A stretch of DNA of 64,000 nt from assembly GCA_016901395.1 (NCBI GenBank), contig JAEAMQ010000002.1, forward strand, positions 1-64,000, read 5' to 3'. The DNA comes from Prevotella sp. GTDB taxonomy: Bacteria; Bacteroidota; Bacteroidia; Bacteroidales; Bacteroidaceae. Made by a program: the position numbers and the translations under genes. The stretch's first letter is position 1, and every line of letters starts with the position of its first letter. This document shows, in pieces, positions 1 to 9,116 of the stretch. Under the pieces are notes generated by a model. It made no database searches, was not told the origin of the DNA, and saw nothing but the letters and a program-made list of their open reading frames with translations.

Positions 1-219
1 GGCACCACTGGTGAGGGCATGGAGCACTACATTGGTGGTTCCTGTGGTCACTTCCTTAACAGGAGTGAAGTTTCCGGCCTCATCGGTCGTTCCAAAATCG
101 GCATTGACCGTAACAGTACCCGTAGACTGGTCAATGGTTACAGCAGAATAAGTTTCTTTCTGCGCGTTTACGCTCATGGTCATGAGAGCCATGGCAGTCA
201 GAGTAAAAATCTTCTTCAT
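1..219 (-). CDS. Partial exported protein, N-terminal 73 residues
   Basis: The reading frame starts at an ATG at 219 and runs off the left edge. The protein begins with a clear signal peptide (MKKIFTLTAMALMTMSVNAQ) followed by a threonine- and valine-rich stretch with no motif I can assign. It is the last visible gene of the minus-strand operon that carries SusC and SusD, so a secreted pectin enzyme or glycan-binding protein is a reasonable expectation, but the visible part does not show which. A plus-strand reading frame over the same bases is a shadow. Confidence 0.7.
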   Translation of the reverse strand, partial: MKKIFTLTAMALMTMSVNAQKETYSAVTIDQSTGTVTVNADFGTTDEAGNFTPVKEVTTGTTNVVLHALTSGA

Positions 220-394
220 AGAGTTTTAGGTTTTAATTTGTTTTATGGAATATAATGTATCTTTGAAGTTTCCTATAGCTATCTAATCTATTCATATAGA
301 ATGGGGTTATAGTCGTAAACTATAGTACGTTTCAGCAGAATGGTAAACTAATTATCCGAAAAATGTTAATGTAACACCATTTTATCGGAAGTAT

Positions 395-434
395 CGGAAG
401 AAAGCACGGCAGATAACCGGCATGCTTTCTTCCG
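395..434 (-). terminator. Stem-loop after the first susD
   Basis: A perfect 12-bp stem (arms 395-406 and 423-434) with a 16-base loop lies just past the susD stop codon at 460. No strong run of T follows on the minus strand, so it may be a weak terminator or an RNA-stabilising hairpin between susD and the partial gene at the left edge. Confidence 0.45.
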
Positions 435-459
435 GTACAGAGCAATGAGATGCATCCGT

Positions 460-2643
460 CTACTCAGCCAATGGGTCAAATGTGCCCATGGTTCCACCCA
501 GATTATAATCCTGCCAACCAATGGTCTGTGACAGAGACTTGTCAGCAGCAGAAGCGCCGGAGCTCATACCCAGGAAATAATAGTTGGGACGGAATTTGAT
601 GTATTCATCATTGTGCTGTGAGTCACGGGCATCACCTTTCTTGTCGTTGCGCACGAGGTTATTGCTGTACCAGCTGGCCAATGTAGTCAGCTGCGGAGCA
701 AGTTCCTGACGGAGATCTACGCCATCAATGCGTGTGCCACCGTTCTTGAGCAACGGATCACTATCATAAGTAGAGCCGCCCACACCGTATTTATCGGCCA
801 CTCTGAACTCCATGTTCTCGCGGCGCTGACCGTTGAATGCCGTAAAGCCAAGCCAAGTACAGGTATTGCCGCCCCATCCGGTGAGCTTCCAGTCGTCCGG
901 ACATCCTGAGATTGAGGCAAACTGTGTACCGCCATCGTAGAGCAACCAACGACGCATATCGTCGAAACGTTTGCCTTCATAGGCCAGTTCGATCTGGCGC
1001 TCATAGAGTATGGCACTCATGCAGGCTGCCTGATCACTTGTGAGGTTGGTCTGCAAACCATAGTTGTTGGCCGCAGTATAACCCACGCGGGCACGAATTT
1101 GCTGTAGGTATCCCACAGCCTCATCCAGATGGTTGGCACCGCAAGCCACCTCAGCCAAGTTGAGCAACACCTCTGCATAGCGCAGTTCTATGAGCGGAGC
1201 AGCTGAATAGAAAGGAGCCGCACCCTTGACATCGCCGGCCACATAGGTATATAAGGCGCTGTTGACATCAGCGTCGTCGCTCTTCTTGCGCACGTAGACA
1301 CCCACCTTACTGGACAGCAGATTGTCGGCACCATACGAGCTGCCGCTCTCAGCATTGTTCTGATCGTTGAGGTCCGTGTACCACACATAGTTCCACAATA
1401 CATACGAAGAGCCCGGTCCGGGATTGTTTTTATCTATTTGACTGGCATCACCACTATAGGCCCAACGGAAGCCGGGGAAGGCAAAAGTACGATAGAAACG
1501 TGGGTCGCGATCGAGGAATGGCGTGTCCTTGATATAAGCGGAGTCTGAGGTCTGGAGCTTGCTGTACGTTCCTGTCCCAGCAGGAATCTTGCCATCAGCC
1601 ATTGGGAACATGTCCACCAGCATGGCCGAAGCGTTCTTTCCGCCACCACCGGTGTTAGCCGGACGGATGTCACGTTCCCAGCGATTGTTCTTCTGATTGT
1701 CGAGGCCGTCACCCGTAATATTATTATATAAGGTCACAAAAACGGCCTCCGGGTTCTTGCCGGACTGGCAAAACATCGATGCAAAGCCGGCCGCATTGGC
1801 GGCAGAGCTCTGGAAGAGACCGTAGCCACAGGCATCAATGGAGTCTTTCTCTGCCTTCATTGTCTGATAAGCCTCTGTCCAGCGGCTCTCCTCGTTGGCT
1901 CGATTGAAGAGCGGGCTGGCCCACAACAACAACACACGACCTTTCAACGCCAGTGCTGTACCTGTGGTGACACGACCATAGTCGGTGCCACTCCAGCCAC
2001 CGCTCATGGTCTTATCAGCCAGCATGGAGGCCGCACGGTCGAGATCAGCAATGATGAAATCCTTCACCTCACGAGCCGATGAACGAGGAGTGGTATTGCC
2101 CTCTATGGGATCTTTAATCTCGCTGACGATAGGAACGCCACCATACCATTTCATCAGATTGTAGTAACACCAGGCTCGGAAGAAGTATGCCTGCCCCAGC
2201 AAGATGTTCTTTTCTGCATCCGACAGTGTTCCACCGCTGATACCTGCAATCACATCATTGATGTTACGGATACGGCCATACACCGCTTCCTGGATGTTGC
2301 TCTGGGTACCCATCATAAAGTCGGGCACGGCATTGGTTGAGCCCATGGACGAGAGTTCTATCTCTGGATTGACAAAATTACTGAACCCACTATACTCCTC
2401 CGTAGAGGCACCGGCCAGGTCTTTGTTACCCATCGAGGGGTATTTCCAAGTCAGATCGTTAGTCGTAGGCAGGCACCAACTGTAGATATCGTTCAGACGG
2501 CCATTGCATCCACTATAGTAATTATAGATGTCTGAATTGACATTATCATAGTTTTTCTTATCCTGCAGAAACTCATCACTACACGAAGCCAACGTAAGAA
2601 TAATGCCCAAGCCTAAACTAAAAAATTTATATGCTGCTTTCAT
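460..2643 (-). CDS. SusD/RagB-family glycan-binding lipoprotein
   Basis: Outer-membrane lipoprotein of 727 residues that binds oligosaccharide at the cell surface and hands it to its SusC partner. The start at 2643 is chosen because it gives a lipoprotein signal (MKAAYKFF...LTLASC) with the lipid-bearing Cys near residue 20; a longer frame from 2694 adds only residues that precede the signal. SusD-family hallmarks are the early helix-rich region with a YFFRAWCYYNLMKWYGGVP segment, typical of the TPR-like core, and the C-terminal block around YERQIELAYEGKRFDDMRRW. The gene is 20 bp downstream of susC and surely cotranscribed. It is longer than many SusDs (about 500-600 residues), as is common in pectin loci. 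Confidence 0.95.
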   Translation of the reverse strand: MKAAYKFFSLGLGIILTLASCSDEFLQDKKNYDNVNSDIYNYYSGCNGRLNDIYSWCLPTTNDLTWKYPSMGNKDLAGASTEEYSGFSNFVNPEIELSSMGSTNAVPDFMMGTQSNIQEAVYGRIRNINDVIAGISGGTLSDAEKNILLGQAYFFRAWCYYNLMKWYGGVPIVSEIKDPIEGNTTPRSSAREVKDFIIADLDRAASMLADKTMSGGWSGTDYGRVTTGTALALKGRVLLLWASPLFNRANEESRWTEAYQTMKAEKDSIDACGYGLFQSSAANAAGFASMFCQSGKNPEAVFVTLYNNITGDGLDNQKNNRWERDIRPANTGGGGKNASAMLVDMFPMADGKIPAGTGTYSKLQTSDSAYIKDTPFLDRDPRFYRTFAFPGFRWAYSGDASQIDKNNPGPGSSYVLWNYVWYTDLNDQNNAESGSSYGADNLLSSKVGVYVRKKSDDADVNSALYTYVAGDVKGAAPFYSAAPLIELRYAEVLLNLAEVACGANHLDEAVGYLQQIRARVGYTAANNYGLQTNLTSDQAACMSAILYERQIELAYEGKRFDDMRRWLLYDGGTQFASISGCPDDWKLTGWGGNTCTWLGFTAFNGQRRENMEFRVADKYGVGGSTYDSDPLLKNGGTRIDGVDLRQELAPQLTTLASWYSNNLVRNDKKGDARDSQHNDEYIKFRPNYYFLGMSSGASAADKSLSQTIGWQDYNLGGTMGTFDPLAE

Positions 2644-2663
2644 TGTTCTTTCTATTTTAAACA

Positions 2664-5600
2664 TTAGAATGTAAGGTTCACGCCAATAGTCCACTTACGC
2701 AAGTTAGGATAGCTTCCATAACTTCCGGCCATCGGATTGGTAAAATGATCGGGATAGGGGTTATAGAAGTTAATAAGGTTGATACCCGTGATGTTGACAC
2801 GGGCATTCTCCACGCCGATACCCAGCTTGGTGAGCCATGCCTTAGGCAGCGCGTAGGCTAAGGTCACACGACCCAATGTCACCTGGGCACTACTGATACG
2901 CCAGAAACTGGATGCCACAGCATTGATGCTGCTATAGGCCAGGTTGGGCATCAGGGCATCACGGTTGGCTTTCATCACCACATTTCCCGAACCATCTACA
3001 ATGTCTTGATAAACAAACATATTGTCGGGATCCCAGAACGAGGGCATGTTGGCATATTCCAAGTTAGCGCTACCGGCTGCATAAGCCTGCAGGGCCTGAC
3101 TGGGAACCGTAGTGTAGCCACCCCAGTTGGCATTGAACTGGAAGTTCAGTGACAAGCCTTTCCAATCGGCACCGCCATTGATGGTAAAACCATAGATGTT
3201 GCCACGATGAGAGAGTTCCACCTGATCGTTGTCCTGATCGACGATGCCGTCAGGCCCGTCATAGGTCACATTGCCGTCAGCATCGATATGCTGTGCACCG
3301 CGCACGTCTTTATAAATGAGCATACCCGGACGCACCTGATCTTTCGACAAGCCCATGTAAGAGGTGATATTGTACTTGGCAAAGTACTCTTCGATGTCCT
3401 GGAAGCTGCGGAACATACCCAGACACTGCATGCCCCAGGTACCGATATCGGTACGGCCTTTATAGGTAATCTGTCGATAGGCATACTCTGTCTCCCAGTC
3501 CATGTTGAGCACGGCATTGTCAGAATAACCGGTATTGATTCCCACATGATACTTGAAATTCTTACCAATGCGGTCGCTCCAGTTCAGAGAGAGCTCATAA
3601 CCCCATGAGTCCAGCTCGCCCAAATTGACGGCAGCACTCTGTGTACCCACAGAGAAAGGCACCGTCTGAGCGATATTCATCAGCATTTCGCGGTTCCATT
3701 CATGATACATATCAAACGTGGCAGTCAGACGACTGTTGAGGAAATGAGCGTCGATACCAAAGTTGAACTTATAGTCCTTATCCCAATGCACGTCCCTGTT
3801 GACGGCCGAATTGTTCTTGTTGATGGTGATACGGTTGCTGGAATCGTTGCCCGATCCTTCGCCTAACACCACTCCCTTGTTAGCATCCTGGGCATAGACC
3901 TGCATCCACTGCCATGCGGCGGTGTTGTCTCGACCCGTCAAACCGAATGAGGCGCGCAGCTTGAGGAAGTTCCACCAGGGCATGGCTTTCTGGAACCACT
4001 TCTCTTCACTCATCACCCAACCGGCACTCACGGCAGGGAAGGTACCCCAATAGTTCTGGGGAGAGAACTTGGTAGAGGCATCCGAACGTAACAGGAACTC
4101 CAGCAGATACTTCTCTGCATAGGAATAATCGAGGCGTCCGATATACGACAACGAACCAGATTCACTACGGGTGAACACACCCGATATGGTACCCGTGGCC
4201 GAGTTGTACTGCCCCGTGGTAAACTCATAGGGCTGCTCACGCTGAGTGGTCTGATACTCACTCTCGGCCTCGCTCCTCTCGATAGAGAACAGTGCCTGAA
4301 GGTGATGCTGGCCAAAATTGCGTGCATACTGTGCCGTGAAGTTCATCTGATAGTTGTCCGTACGCGTTGAACTGCGTGACAGATAGTTACCATTGCTGAT
4401 GGTGAGGGAGGTGAAATTGTCACTGGTCACATAGTCATCATAGTTCTCTCCGGCAGTGGGCGTATAGAGATGGTTGCCGCTACCGAAGCGCTGGTTCATA
4501 CTATAGAGCTGGTAAGACGAGCCATATTCATTGCCCTTGTCGGTGTTGATGCTCTTGCTATAGGTGAAGTTGAGAGTCAGGCCTTTGAGCAACTTGCTCC
4601 ATCCAAAGTCGTAGCTCAGCGAGCCCTGCACGTTCAGGTTAGAGGTCATGTTACGCTTATAGTCGCCGTTGTTCTGCAACACATCAAACGAATAGAGCTG
4701 ATTCTGGTTCTTCTGCTGGTTGCTCAGACCGTAAGTGAGCAGCGGATAATCGCCGATAGACTCTGGAATGTAGCGCGGATGGGTGAGCAGCAAGCCATAG
4801 TCTTTCTCTGCATTGGTGCCTCCAATCTTGAGCAACGGCTGATTTTTCTTACCATAGTCGCCGCTAACGTTGATATTGGCACCCAGCCATTTGCTGATCT
4901 TCACGTCTACACCGGCGCGGAAATTCCATCGGTTGTAGTCGAGTTTACCCAGGTTACCGTTCTGGTCTACATAGCCTAGGCCTGCGAAATAGTTCACTTT
5001 CTCGGTGGCACCGCTCACGTTGACGCTGTGTCTCTGCACCGCAGCGGTCTTCCAATATTTGTCGAGCAAGTCGTAATTGAGGTCTTTCATGGCCTCCAGC
5101 TCGTCAGCCTGGAAGAGGGCCGTGGTGTGGTTGGGAGACGTATTCGTGGGGTCGGCAGCCACCACGGCATTGCTCAGCCTTCCATAGTCGTAGGCACTGA
5201 GCATCTTGGGGCGGGCCACCTCGTCGGTAAGTCCCAGCGATCCGCTATAGCTGATGCGGGGAGCACCCATCTTTCCCTTCTTGGTCGTGACAAGAATCAC
5301 ACCGTTGGCTGCACGCGCGCCATACACGGCAGCGCTGGCATCCTTCAGCACCGAGATGCTCTCCACCTCTGAAGGGTCAAGATTGTTGAATGCCTCAGCA
5401 CCCAGGTTTTGCGTCGAATTGCCCACCTTGATGTCGTTGGGATAAATATATCCATCGATGACAAACAGCGGCTGCTGTGCTGTCACACCTACATCACCCA
5501 GCGAATTGGTATCGCGGATGTACATACGGGCACTCTCTCCGGGGCGGGCATCGCCACCACTCACGCTCAAACCATTGACCAAGCCCGACAATGAGCTGGC

Positions 5601-6008
5601 CAGACCCGTGCTCACCAGGTCTTGTATCTGATCGGTAGGCACCGTAGCCACAGAACCGGTCAGGTGGGATTTCTTCTGCGAACCATAGCCCACGACCACC
5701 ACTTCGTTCAGGTCGGTAGAGTTAGACTGTGCGAATTTCACATATCCGCCCTTTGTCGTCATATCTTTATACCCTATATACGACACCGTCAGTTCACTGT
5801 TGGCAGGTGCCTGGATGATATAGTTTCCGTCGAAATCGGTCACGGTGCCGCCTTTAGAACCGGCTATTCTGACCGTCGCACCAATCACGGGCTCACCGTT
5901 CTCGTCGAGCACTTTACCCGTAATGGTCTTGTTATTTTGGGCCGTAGCTGGCACGGTCATGGCAAATGCCATGCTCAAGGCCAGTGCTTTCAATGCTTGC
6001 TTTTTCAT
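2664..6008 (-). CDS. SusC/RagA-family TonB-dependent outer-membrane transporter
   Basis: Outer-membrane beta-barrel of about 1114 residues that imports oligosaccharides using TonB energy. In order it shows a signal peptide ending PATAQ, a carboxypeptidase-regulatory-like domain (GKVLDENGEPVIGATV), the SusC signature VVVVGYGSQKK at the start of the plug, the plug segment DASAAVYGARAANGVI, and a long barrel ending in an aromatic residue (GVNLTF). The ATG at 6008 is preferred over an in-frame TTG at 6020, which adds four residues. It pairs with the SusD 20 bp downstream and lies 26 bp after a beta-helix lipoprotein gene. The barrel ends normally and I see no frameshift. Confidence 0.96.
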   Translation of the reverse strand: MKKQALKALALSMAFAMTVPATAQNNKTITGKVLDENGEPVIGATVRIAGSKGGTVTDFDGNYIIQAPANSELTVSYIGYKDMTTKGGYVKFAQSNSTDLNEVVVVGYGSQKKSHLTGSVATVPTDQIQDLVSTGLASSLSGLVNGLSVSGGDARPGESARMYIRDTNSLGDVGVTAQQPLFVIDGYIYPNDIKVGNSTQNLGAEAFNNLDPSEVESISVLKDASAAVYGARAANGVILVTTKKGKMGAPRISYSGSLGLTDEVARPKMLSAYDYGRLSNAVVAADPTNTSPNHTTALFQADELEAMKDLNYDLLDKYWKTAAVQRHSVNVSGATEKVNYFAGLGYVDQNGNLGKLDYNRWNFRAGVDVKISKWLGANINVSGDYGKKNQPLLKIGGTNAEKDYGLLLTHPRYIPESIGDYPLLTYGLSNQQKNQNQLYSFDVLQNNGDYKRNMTSNLNVQGSLSYDFGWSKLLKGLTLNFTYSKSINTDKGNEYGSSYQLYSMNQRFGSGNHLYTPTAGENYDDYVTSDNFTSLTISNGNYLSRSSTRTDNYQMNFTAQYARNFGQHHLQALFSIERSEAESEYQTTQREQPYEFTTGQYNSATGTISGVFTRSESGSLSYIGRLDYSYAEKYLLEFLLRSDASTKFSPQNYWGTFPAVSAGWVMSEEKWFQKAMPWWNFLKLRASFGLTGRDNTAAWQWMQVYAQDANKGVVLGEGSGNDSSNRITINKNNSAVNRDVHWDKDYKFNFGIDAHFLNSRLTATFDMYHEWNREMLMNIAQTVPFSVGTQSAAVNLGELDSWGYELSLNWSDRIGKNFKYHVGINTGYSDNAVLNMDWETEYAYRQITYKGRTDIGTWGMQCLGMFRSFQDIEEYFAKYNITSYMGLSKDQVRPGMLIYKDVRGAQHIDADGNVTYDGPDGIVDQDNDQVELSHRGNIYGFTINGGADWKGLSLNFQFNANWGGYTTVPSQALQAYAAGSANLEYANMPSFWDPDNMFVYQDIVDGSGNVVMKANRDALMPNLAYSSINAVASSFWRISSAQVTLGRVTLAYALPKAWLTKLGIGVENARVNITGINLINFYNPYPDHFTNPMAGSYGSYPNLRKWTIGVNLTF

Positions 6009-6034
6009 TATGTGCTTCAATTTAGATTACAAAA

Positions 6035-7513
6035 TTATTCGGCAGGAAGCCATCGGGGGTCACCACTCTGGGCTCCAAGCTGACTACTGCCCGACACAGT
6101 GAAGTCGCCATTGGCCGGATCCTTAAAGCCCGGATCACCGCTGAGGATGGTTCCCGACTGGTCGTAAGAGGCCTCACCAGTCCATGTTGTGGGATCGGTA
6201 CTGGGCATGGTCCAGGCATCGACACCGTCGAAGACATAGGTATTCTGGCTGAACTCCTTGACACCGGCATCGCTCCAGTTGGCACCACCGATGTATCGGC
6301 GCACAAACTGCTGTCCGCCCGTATTAACGATAATGTTGCGGTCGAGCGTGAAGGTTACCTGTGCTGTACGCTTCATGCCGTCGTAGTTGGCAATCTGGCT
6401 GTTCGGCACGATGTTCCACAAGGTGCACTGCAGCATGTTCACCGATGCCGTCGTGTAACCGGTGGCCTTGGGTCCGCCCGAGTTGTTGTAGCGGATGAAA
6501 TACTTCATCGACGCGTCGCTGGTGTTATAGAAGGTGGACTTGCGTGCCGTGAAATCGTTGATGCACGCATTGCCGGCGGTGTACATATTAAAATAGGTGG
6601 CGCTTGACATATCAGACCCTGTGTTGAAGTGGAACACACTGTTGTCCACCAGGAAGGTTTTGATGCAATAAGATACCTTATTATTATCTATCACCTCGTC
6701 GGCCAGATTGTCAATCAAGCAGTTACTGATGACGAAAGCATCCTCTATGAAATAGATGTTCTTAGCGGTGCTCACAATGTTTTTGATTGTCTCTGACGGC
6801 GTTGCGCTCAGCAGAATGAGCGGGTTGGTGCAGTTGGAGCAGTCGAAGATCAGGTTCTTGAAACCCAGTCCGCTGTAGGTCTGGAAGCTGGCGGCGTTAC
6901 CCAGAGTGATGGTGGCGCGTTCGGTCTTGCTCGTGGTGCGCAGCGTGACGCGTGTGCCCAAGAAGTCAACATTGTCCGACATGGTGTAGTGGCCGTTGGC
7001 CTCCAGGTCGATAGCCACCTCGTCTGTTGTCTCGGGCAGCGGATTCTCCTGTATCCACTGATAGATGTCCGATCCGTCGGGAATGGTCTTCCAGGCAGGC
7101 GTGAACGAGTTAAACGCCACCACCGTTGCCTCAGGGGCATCGGCATTGTTGAGTTTGGTATTGCCAAGCGTCTTGATACGCAACTCATAGTTGGTATCTT
7201 CGGTACGGCTCACCTGCATGGTGTTACCATCAATGACGCTGTCTTCCACGAGGGTAACAGGATTGGCCTCATCGGAAACATCATACACCGAGCACAAAAA
7301 GCCACCCGCACCAAAGACCACCGGCCAGTGGATAGTGGTCTTGCTGCCGTCGGCATTGGCCGTGAATGTAATGGAATCAGCCGATGGTGAAGCCAGCGTC
7401 TGCCCTGTAACATCCGAGGTGAAACGCTCGTTGGCATCAAACCCGTCTACGGCACACGAACTCAGTAACGTCACCGCAGCTATGGCAAGGCTAATGATTC
7501 CACGTCGTTTCAT
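6035..7513 (-). CDS. Surface lipoprotein with beta-helix (DUF4957/DUF5123-like)
   Basis: Predicted outer-membrane lipoprotein of 492 residues, probably a surface glycan-binding protein. The start at 7513 gives the lipoprotein signal MKRRGIISLAIAAVTLLSSC; in-frame ATGs at 7531 and 7555 would only lengthen the N-terminus. After a fibronectin-III-like region (about residues 30-140) comes a right-handed beta-helix with repeated short strands and asparagine-rich turns, ending in the GDPGFKDPANGDFTV motif typical of DUF5123-type proteins that accompany pectin SusC/SusD pairs. I see no pectate-lyase catalytic pattern. It lies upstream of susC, whereas such lipoproteins usually follow susD. Confidence 0.8.
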   Translation of the reverse strand: MKRRGIISLAIAAVTLLSSCAVDGFDANERFTSDVTGQTLASPSADSITFTANADGSKTTIHWPVVFGAGGFLCSVYDVSDEANPVTLVEDSVIDGNTMQVSRTEDTNYELRIKTLGNTKLNNADAPEATVVAFNSFTPAWKTIPDGSDIYQWIQENPLPETTDEVAIDLEANGHYTMSDNVDFLGTRVTLRTTSKTERATITLGNAASFQTYSGLGFKNLIFDCSNCTNPLILLSATPSETIKNIVSTAKNIYFIEDAFVISNCLIDNLADEVIDNNKVSYCIKTFLVDNSVFHFNTGSDMSSATYFNMYTAGNACINDFTARKSTFYNTSDASMKYFIRYNNSGGPKATGYTTASVNMLQCTLWNIVPNSQIANYDGMKRTAQVTFTLDRNIIVNTGGQQFVRRYIGGANWSDAGVKEFSQNTYVFDGVDAWTMPSTDPTTWTGEASYDQSGTILSGDPGFKDPANGDFTVSGSSQLGAQSGDPRWLPAE

Positions 7514-7561
7514 GAAATGTTCTTGTTTCATAGTTTCATGTTTTATATTTGACATTTGTTT

Positions 7562-8449
7562 TTATTTTAGTTTCTCTCCTTGAAACACCTGCTTGAGGTA
7601 AGCCACATTGCGCCCGAAATTGTATTTCACGTCGCGCACGTGCTTGGCATCCCGCGACCGCTCCACCACGAGCCATCCGCTCCACCCCATACGGTCGAGC
7701 GTGCGCTTGATGGCAGGCAGGTCTATCTCGGGGTCGTCGGGCAGGTTCACGGCATCGGTGTTGCTGGCATGAATCTGCACAATGCGCTTGCGGCCGAGCC
7801 GTTTCAGCTCCTTGCAAATGTCGCGTCCGCCATCGGCGGCATCCTGAAAGTTGAAATAGATACCCACGCCGGCCGACCCTATATCCTTAAGCAGTCGCTT
7901 GTCAAACTTGGCATCTTCGCCCGTGCGGATGCCTATTCTCACACCACTGGCACATGCCATCTCACCCATATCGTGCAGGATGGCCACCATGCTGTCGCGC
8001 TGCGGCCCCTTCTGTTTCCATTCTTTCCCGCTTCCTCCCAGAGGCAGAAAGGCCACCTTGCTGCCAAACACCTTCATCGTGGCCAGACAGTCGTTCATCA
8101 GGTCACGATAGTTGGTGCGCTTCACAAGGTTCTGGGCAAAAAAACCTGACATGGCCACCGACGGCACTGCCACGTCCATACTGTCGGCTGTATGACGAAA
8201 CCGCACGGCCACAGCGTCTTCGCGCAACGCGTTTTCAAAGAGCAAACGTTTACCCAAGGGGCCCATATCCAACTCCACGCCATCAGCTCCAATCTGACGG
8301 GCAAGCGCAAACTCACCCAGTTTCTGCCGTTTGAGCATCATCCAGTCGCAGGCAGCAACCCGGTAACGACCGGGCATCTGGGCCAAACTCTCTGGTAAAC
8401 AGACGAAGAGCAAGACCAAAAACATCATCAATTTATGGGTTCTTTTCAT
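7562..8449 (-). CDS. Exported sugar phosphate isomerase/epimerase-like TIM barrel
   Basis: Protein of 295 residues with a signal peptide (MKRTHKLMMFLVLLFVCLPESLAQ) and the xylose-isomerase-like TIM-barrel pattern: a DGVELDMGPLG strand near residue 60, a GVRIGIRTGEDAKF strand in the middle, and a late HASNTDAV segment, all usual positions for acidic and His metal ligands. Family members isomerise, epimerise or hydrate sugars, but many exported Bacteroidota versions have no known substrate. It is the first gene of the minus-strand SusC/SusD operon and is separated from the next gene by about 50 bp if that gene starts at 7513. The secretion signal places it in the periplasm, so its substrate is likely a free sugar or oligosaccharide rather than a sugar phosphate. 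Confidence 0.82.
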   Translation of the reverse strand: MKRTHKLMMFLVLLFVCLPESLAQMPGRYRVAACDWMMLKRQKLGEFALARQIGADGVELDMGPLGKRLLFENALREDAVAVRFRHTADSMDVAVPSVAMSGFFAQNLVKRTNYRDLMNDCLATMKVFGSKVAFLPLGGSGKEWKQKGPQRDSMVAILHDMGEMACASGVRIGIRTGEDAKFDKRLLKDIGSAGVGIYFNFQDAADGGRDICKELKRLGRKRIVQIHASNTDAVNLPDDPEIDLPAIKRTLDRMGWSGWLVVERSRDAKHVRDVKYNFGRNVAYLKQVFQGEKLK

Positions 8450-9116
8450 CGGGTAAATAGTTGGTCCAAATGATAATGGTAGAATTCAATTCACTACCCA
8501 TAAGACGAATGGGTGCACACTCTGTACCCACTCATTTCAAAAAAAACGATGAAAACTACAAAAAAAATACGACAAGACCTCCCTTCCCCGACCAACCACA
8601 GGGGATTTCTTGTCGCAAGGGTATGTCGAAACAATGCTTCACACCTGAAACCTCATACCGTGACGACACGTCTTTGAAAGCTGGAACACGTTGTCCGGGG
8701 CCTCCGGACAAGCCGTCCGGCATGGCCGGACACGGTGTCCGGGATAGCCGGACGGGTGTTTCGGAGTAGTCGTACAAGCAGGGCGTCACCAAAAAGCAAC
8801 CTTGTCTGCCCTGTAAACATCAGGCGAACAGGATGCCAGATGTCAGTTTCCGGCTACCTCCAGCGTGCCGGTCACGCTTTGCTCATTGCCAATCGATGTC
8901 TGGGGGGCCTTGCTCAGTGGGGCGAATCTGAACGATATATCCAAAACAATCTACATATATATAGGTACGGATGTTGTGATTTGGATTCCTATCCATGACA
9001 TCAGCGTTTTGACAACATGAGCTTTACAGGCCGTTTAAGCGTCTTTTTGCCTTTATATAGTGACAAAAGAGAGAATTGTTCGTCACTTATATATTAATCA
9101 ACATCATCAGTCAGAT
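8450..9116. other. Divergent intergenic region between the SusCD operon and the enzyme operon
   Basis: This 667-base stretch separates the minus-strand operon from the plus-strand GH95 gene and should carry both promoters and any operator for the locus regulator. I found no convincing gene; short open frames here have no recognisable content. The stretch contains the triple hairpin at 8693-8753 and AT-rich segments near 8540-8570 and 8930-9110. I could not find a clean TAnnTTTG promoter box for either direction. Confidence 0.6.
8693..8753. repeat. Three tandem GTCCGG-N5-CCGGAC stem-loops, 22-bp period
   Basis: Three copies of a 17-base perfect inverted repeat, GTCCGG-N5-CCGGAC, start at 8693, 8715 and 8737. 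The stems are identical and the 5-base centres differ (GGCCT, CATGG, GATAG). The 5-base linkers between copies also differ (AAGCC, ACGGT). Conserved arms with free centres and an exact 22-bp spacing, about two DNA helical turns, suggest a protein-binding array or a string of RNA hairpins. The block is far more GC-rich than the bases on its left. Confidence 0.9.

Noticed and set aside
280..310. Sequence sharing CTATCTAATC with the 22-bp array
   Set aside because: Only ten bases match, there is no dyad and no second copy; chance in AT-rich DNA is likely.
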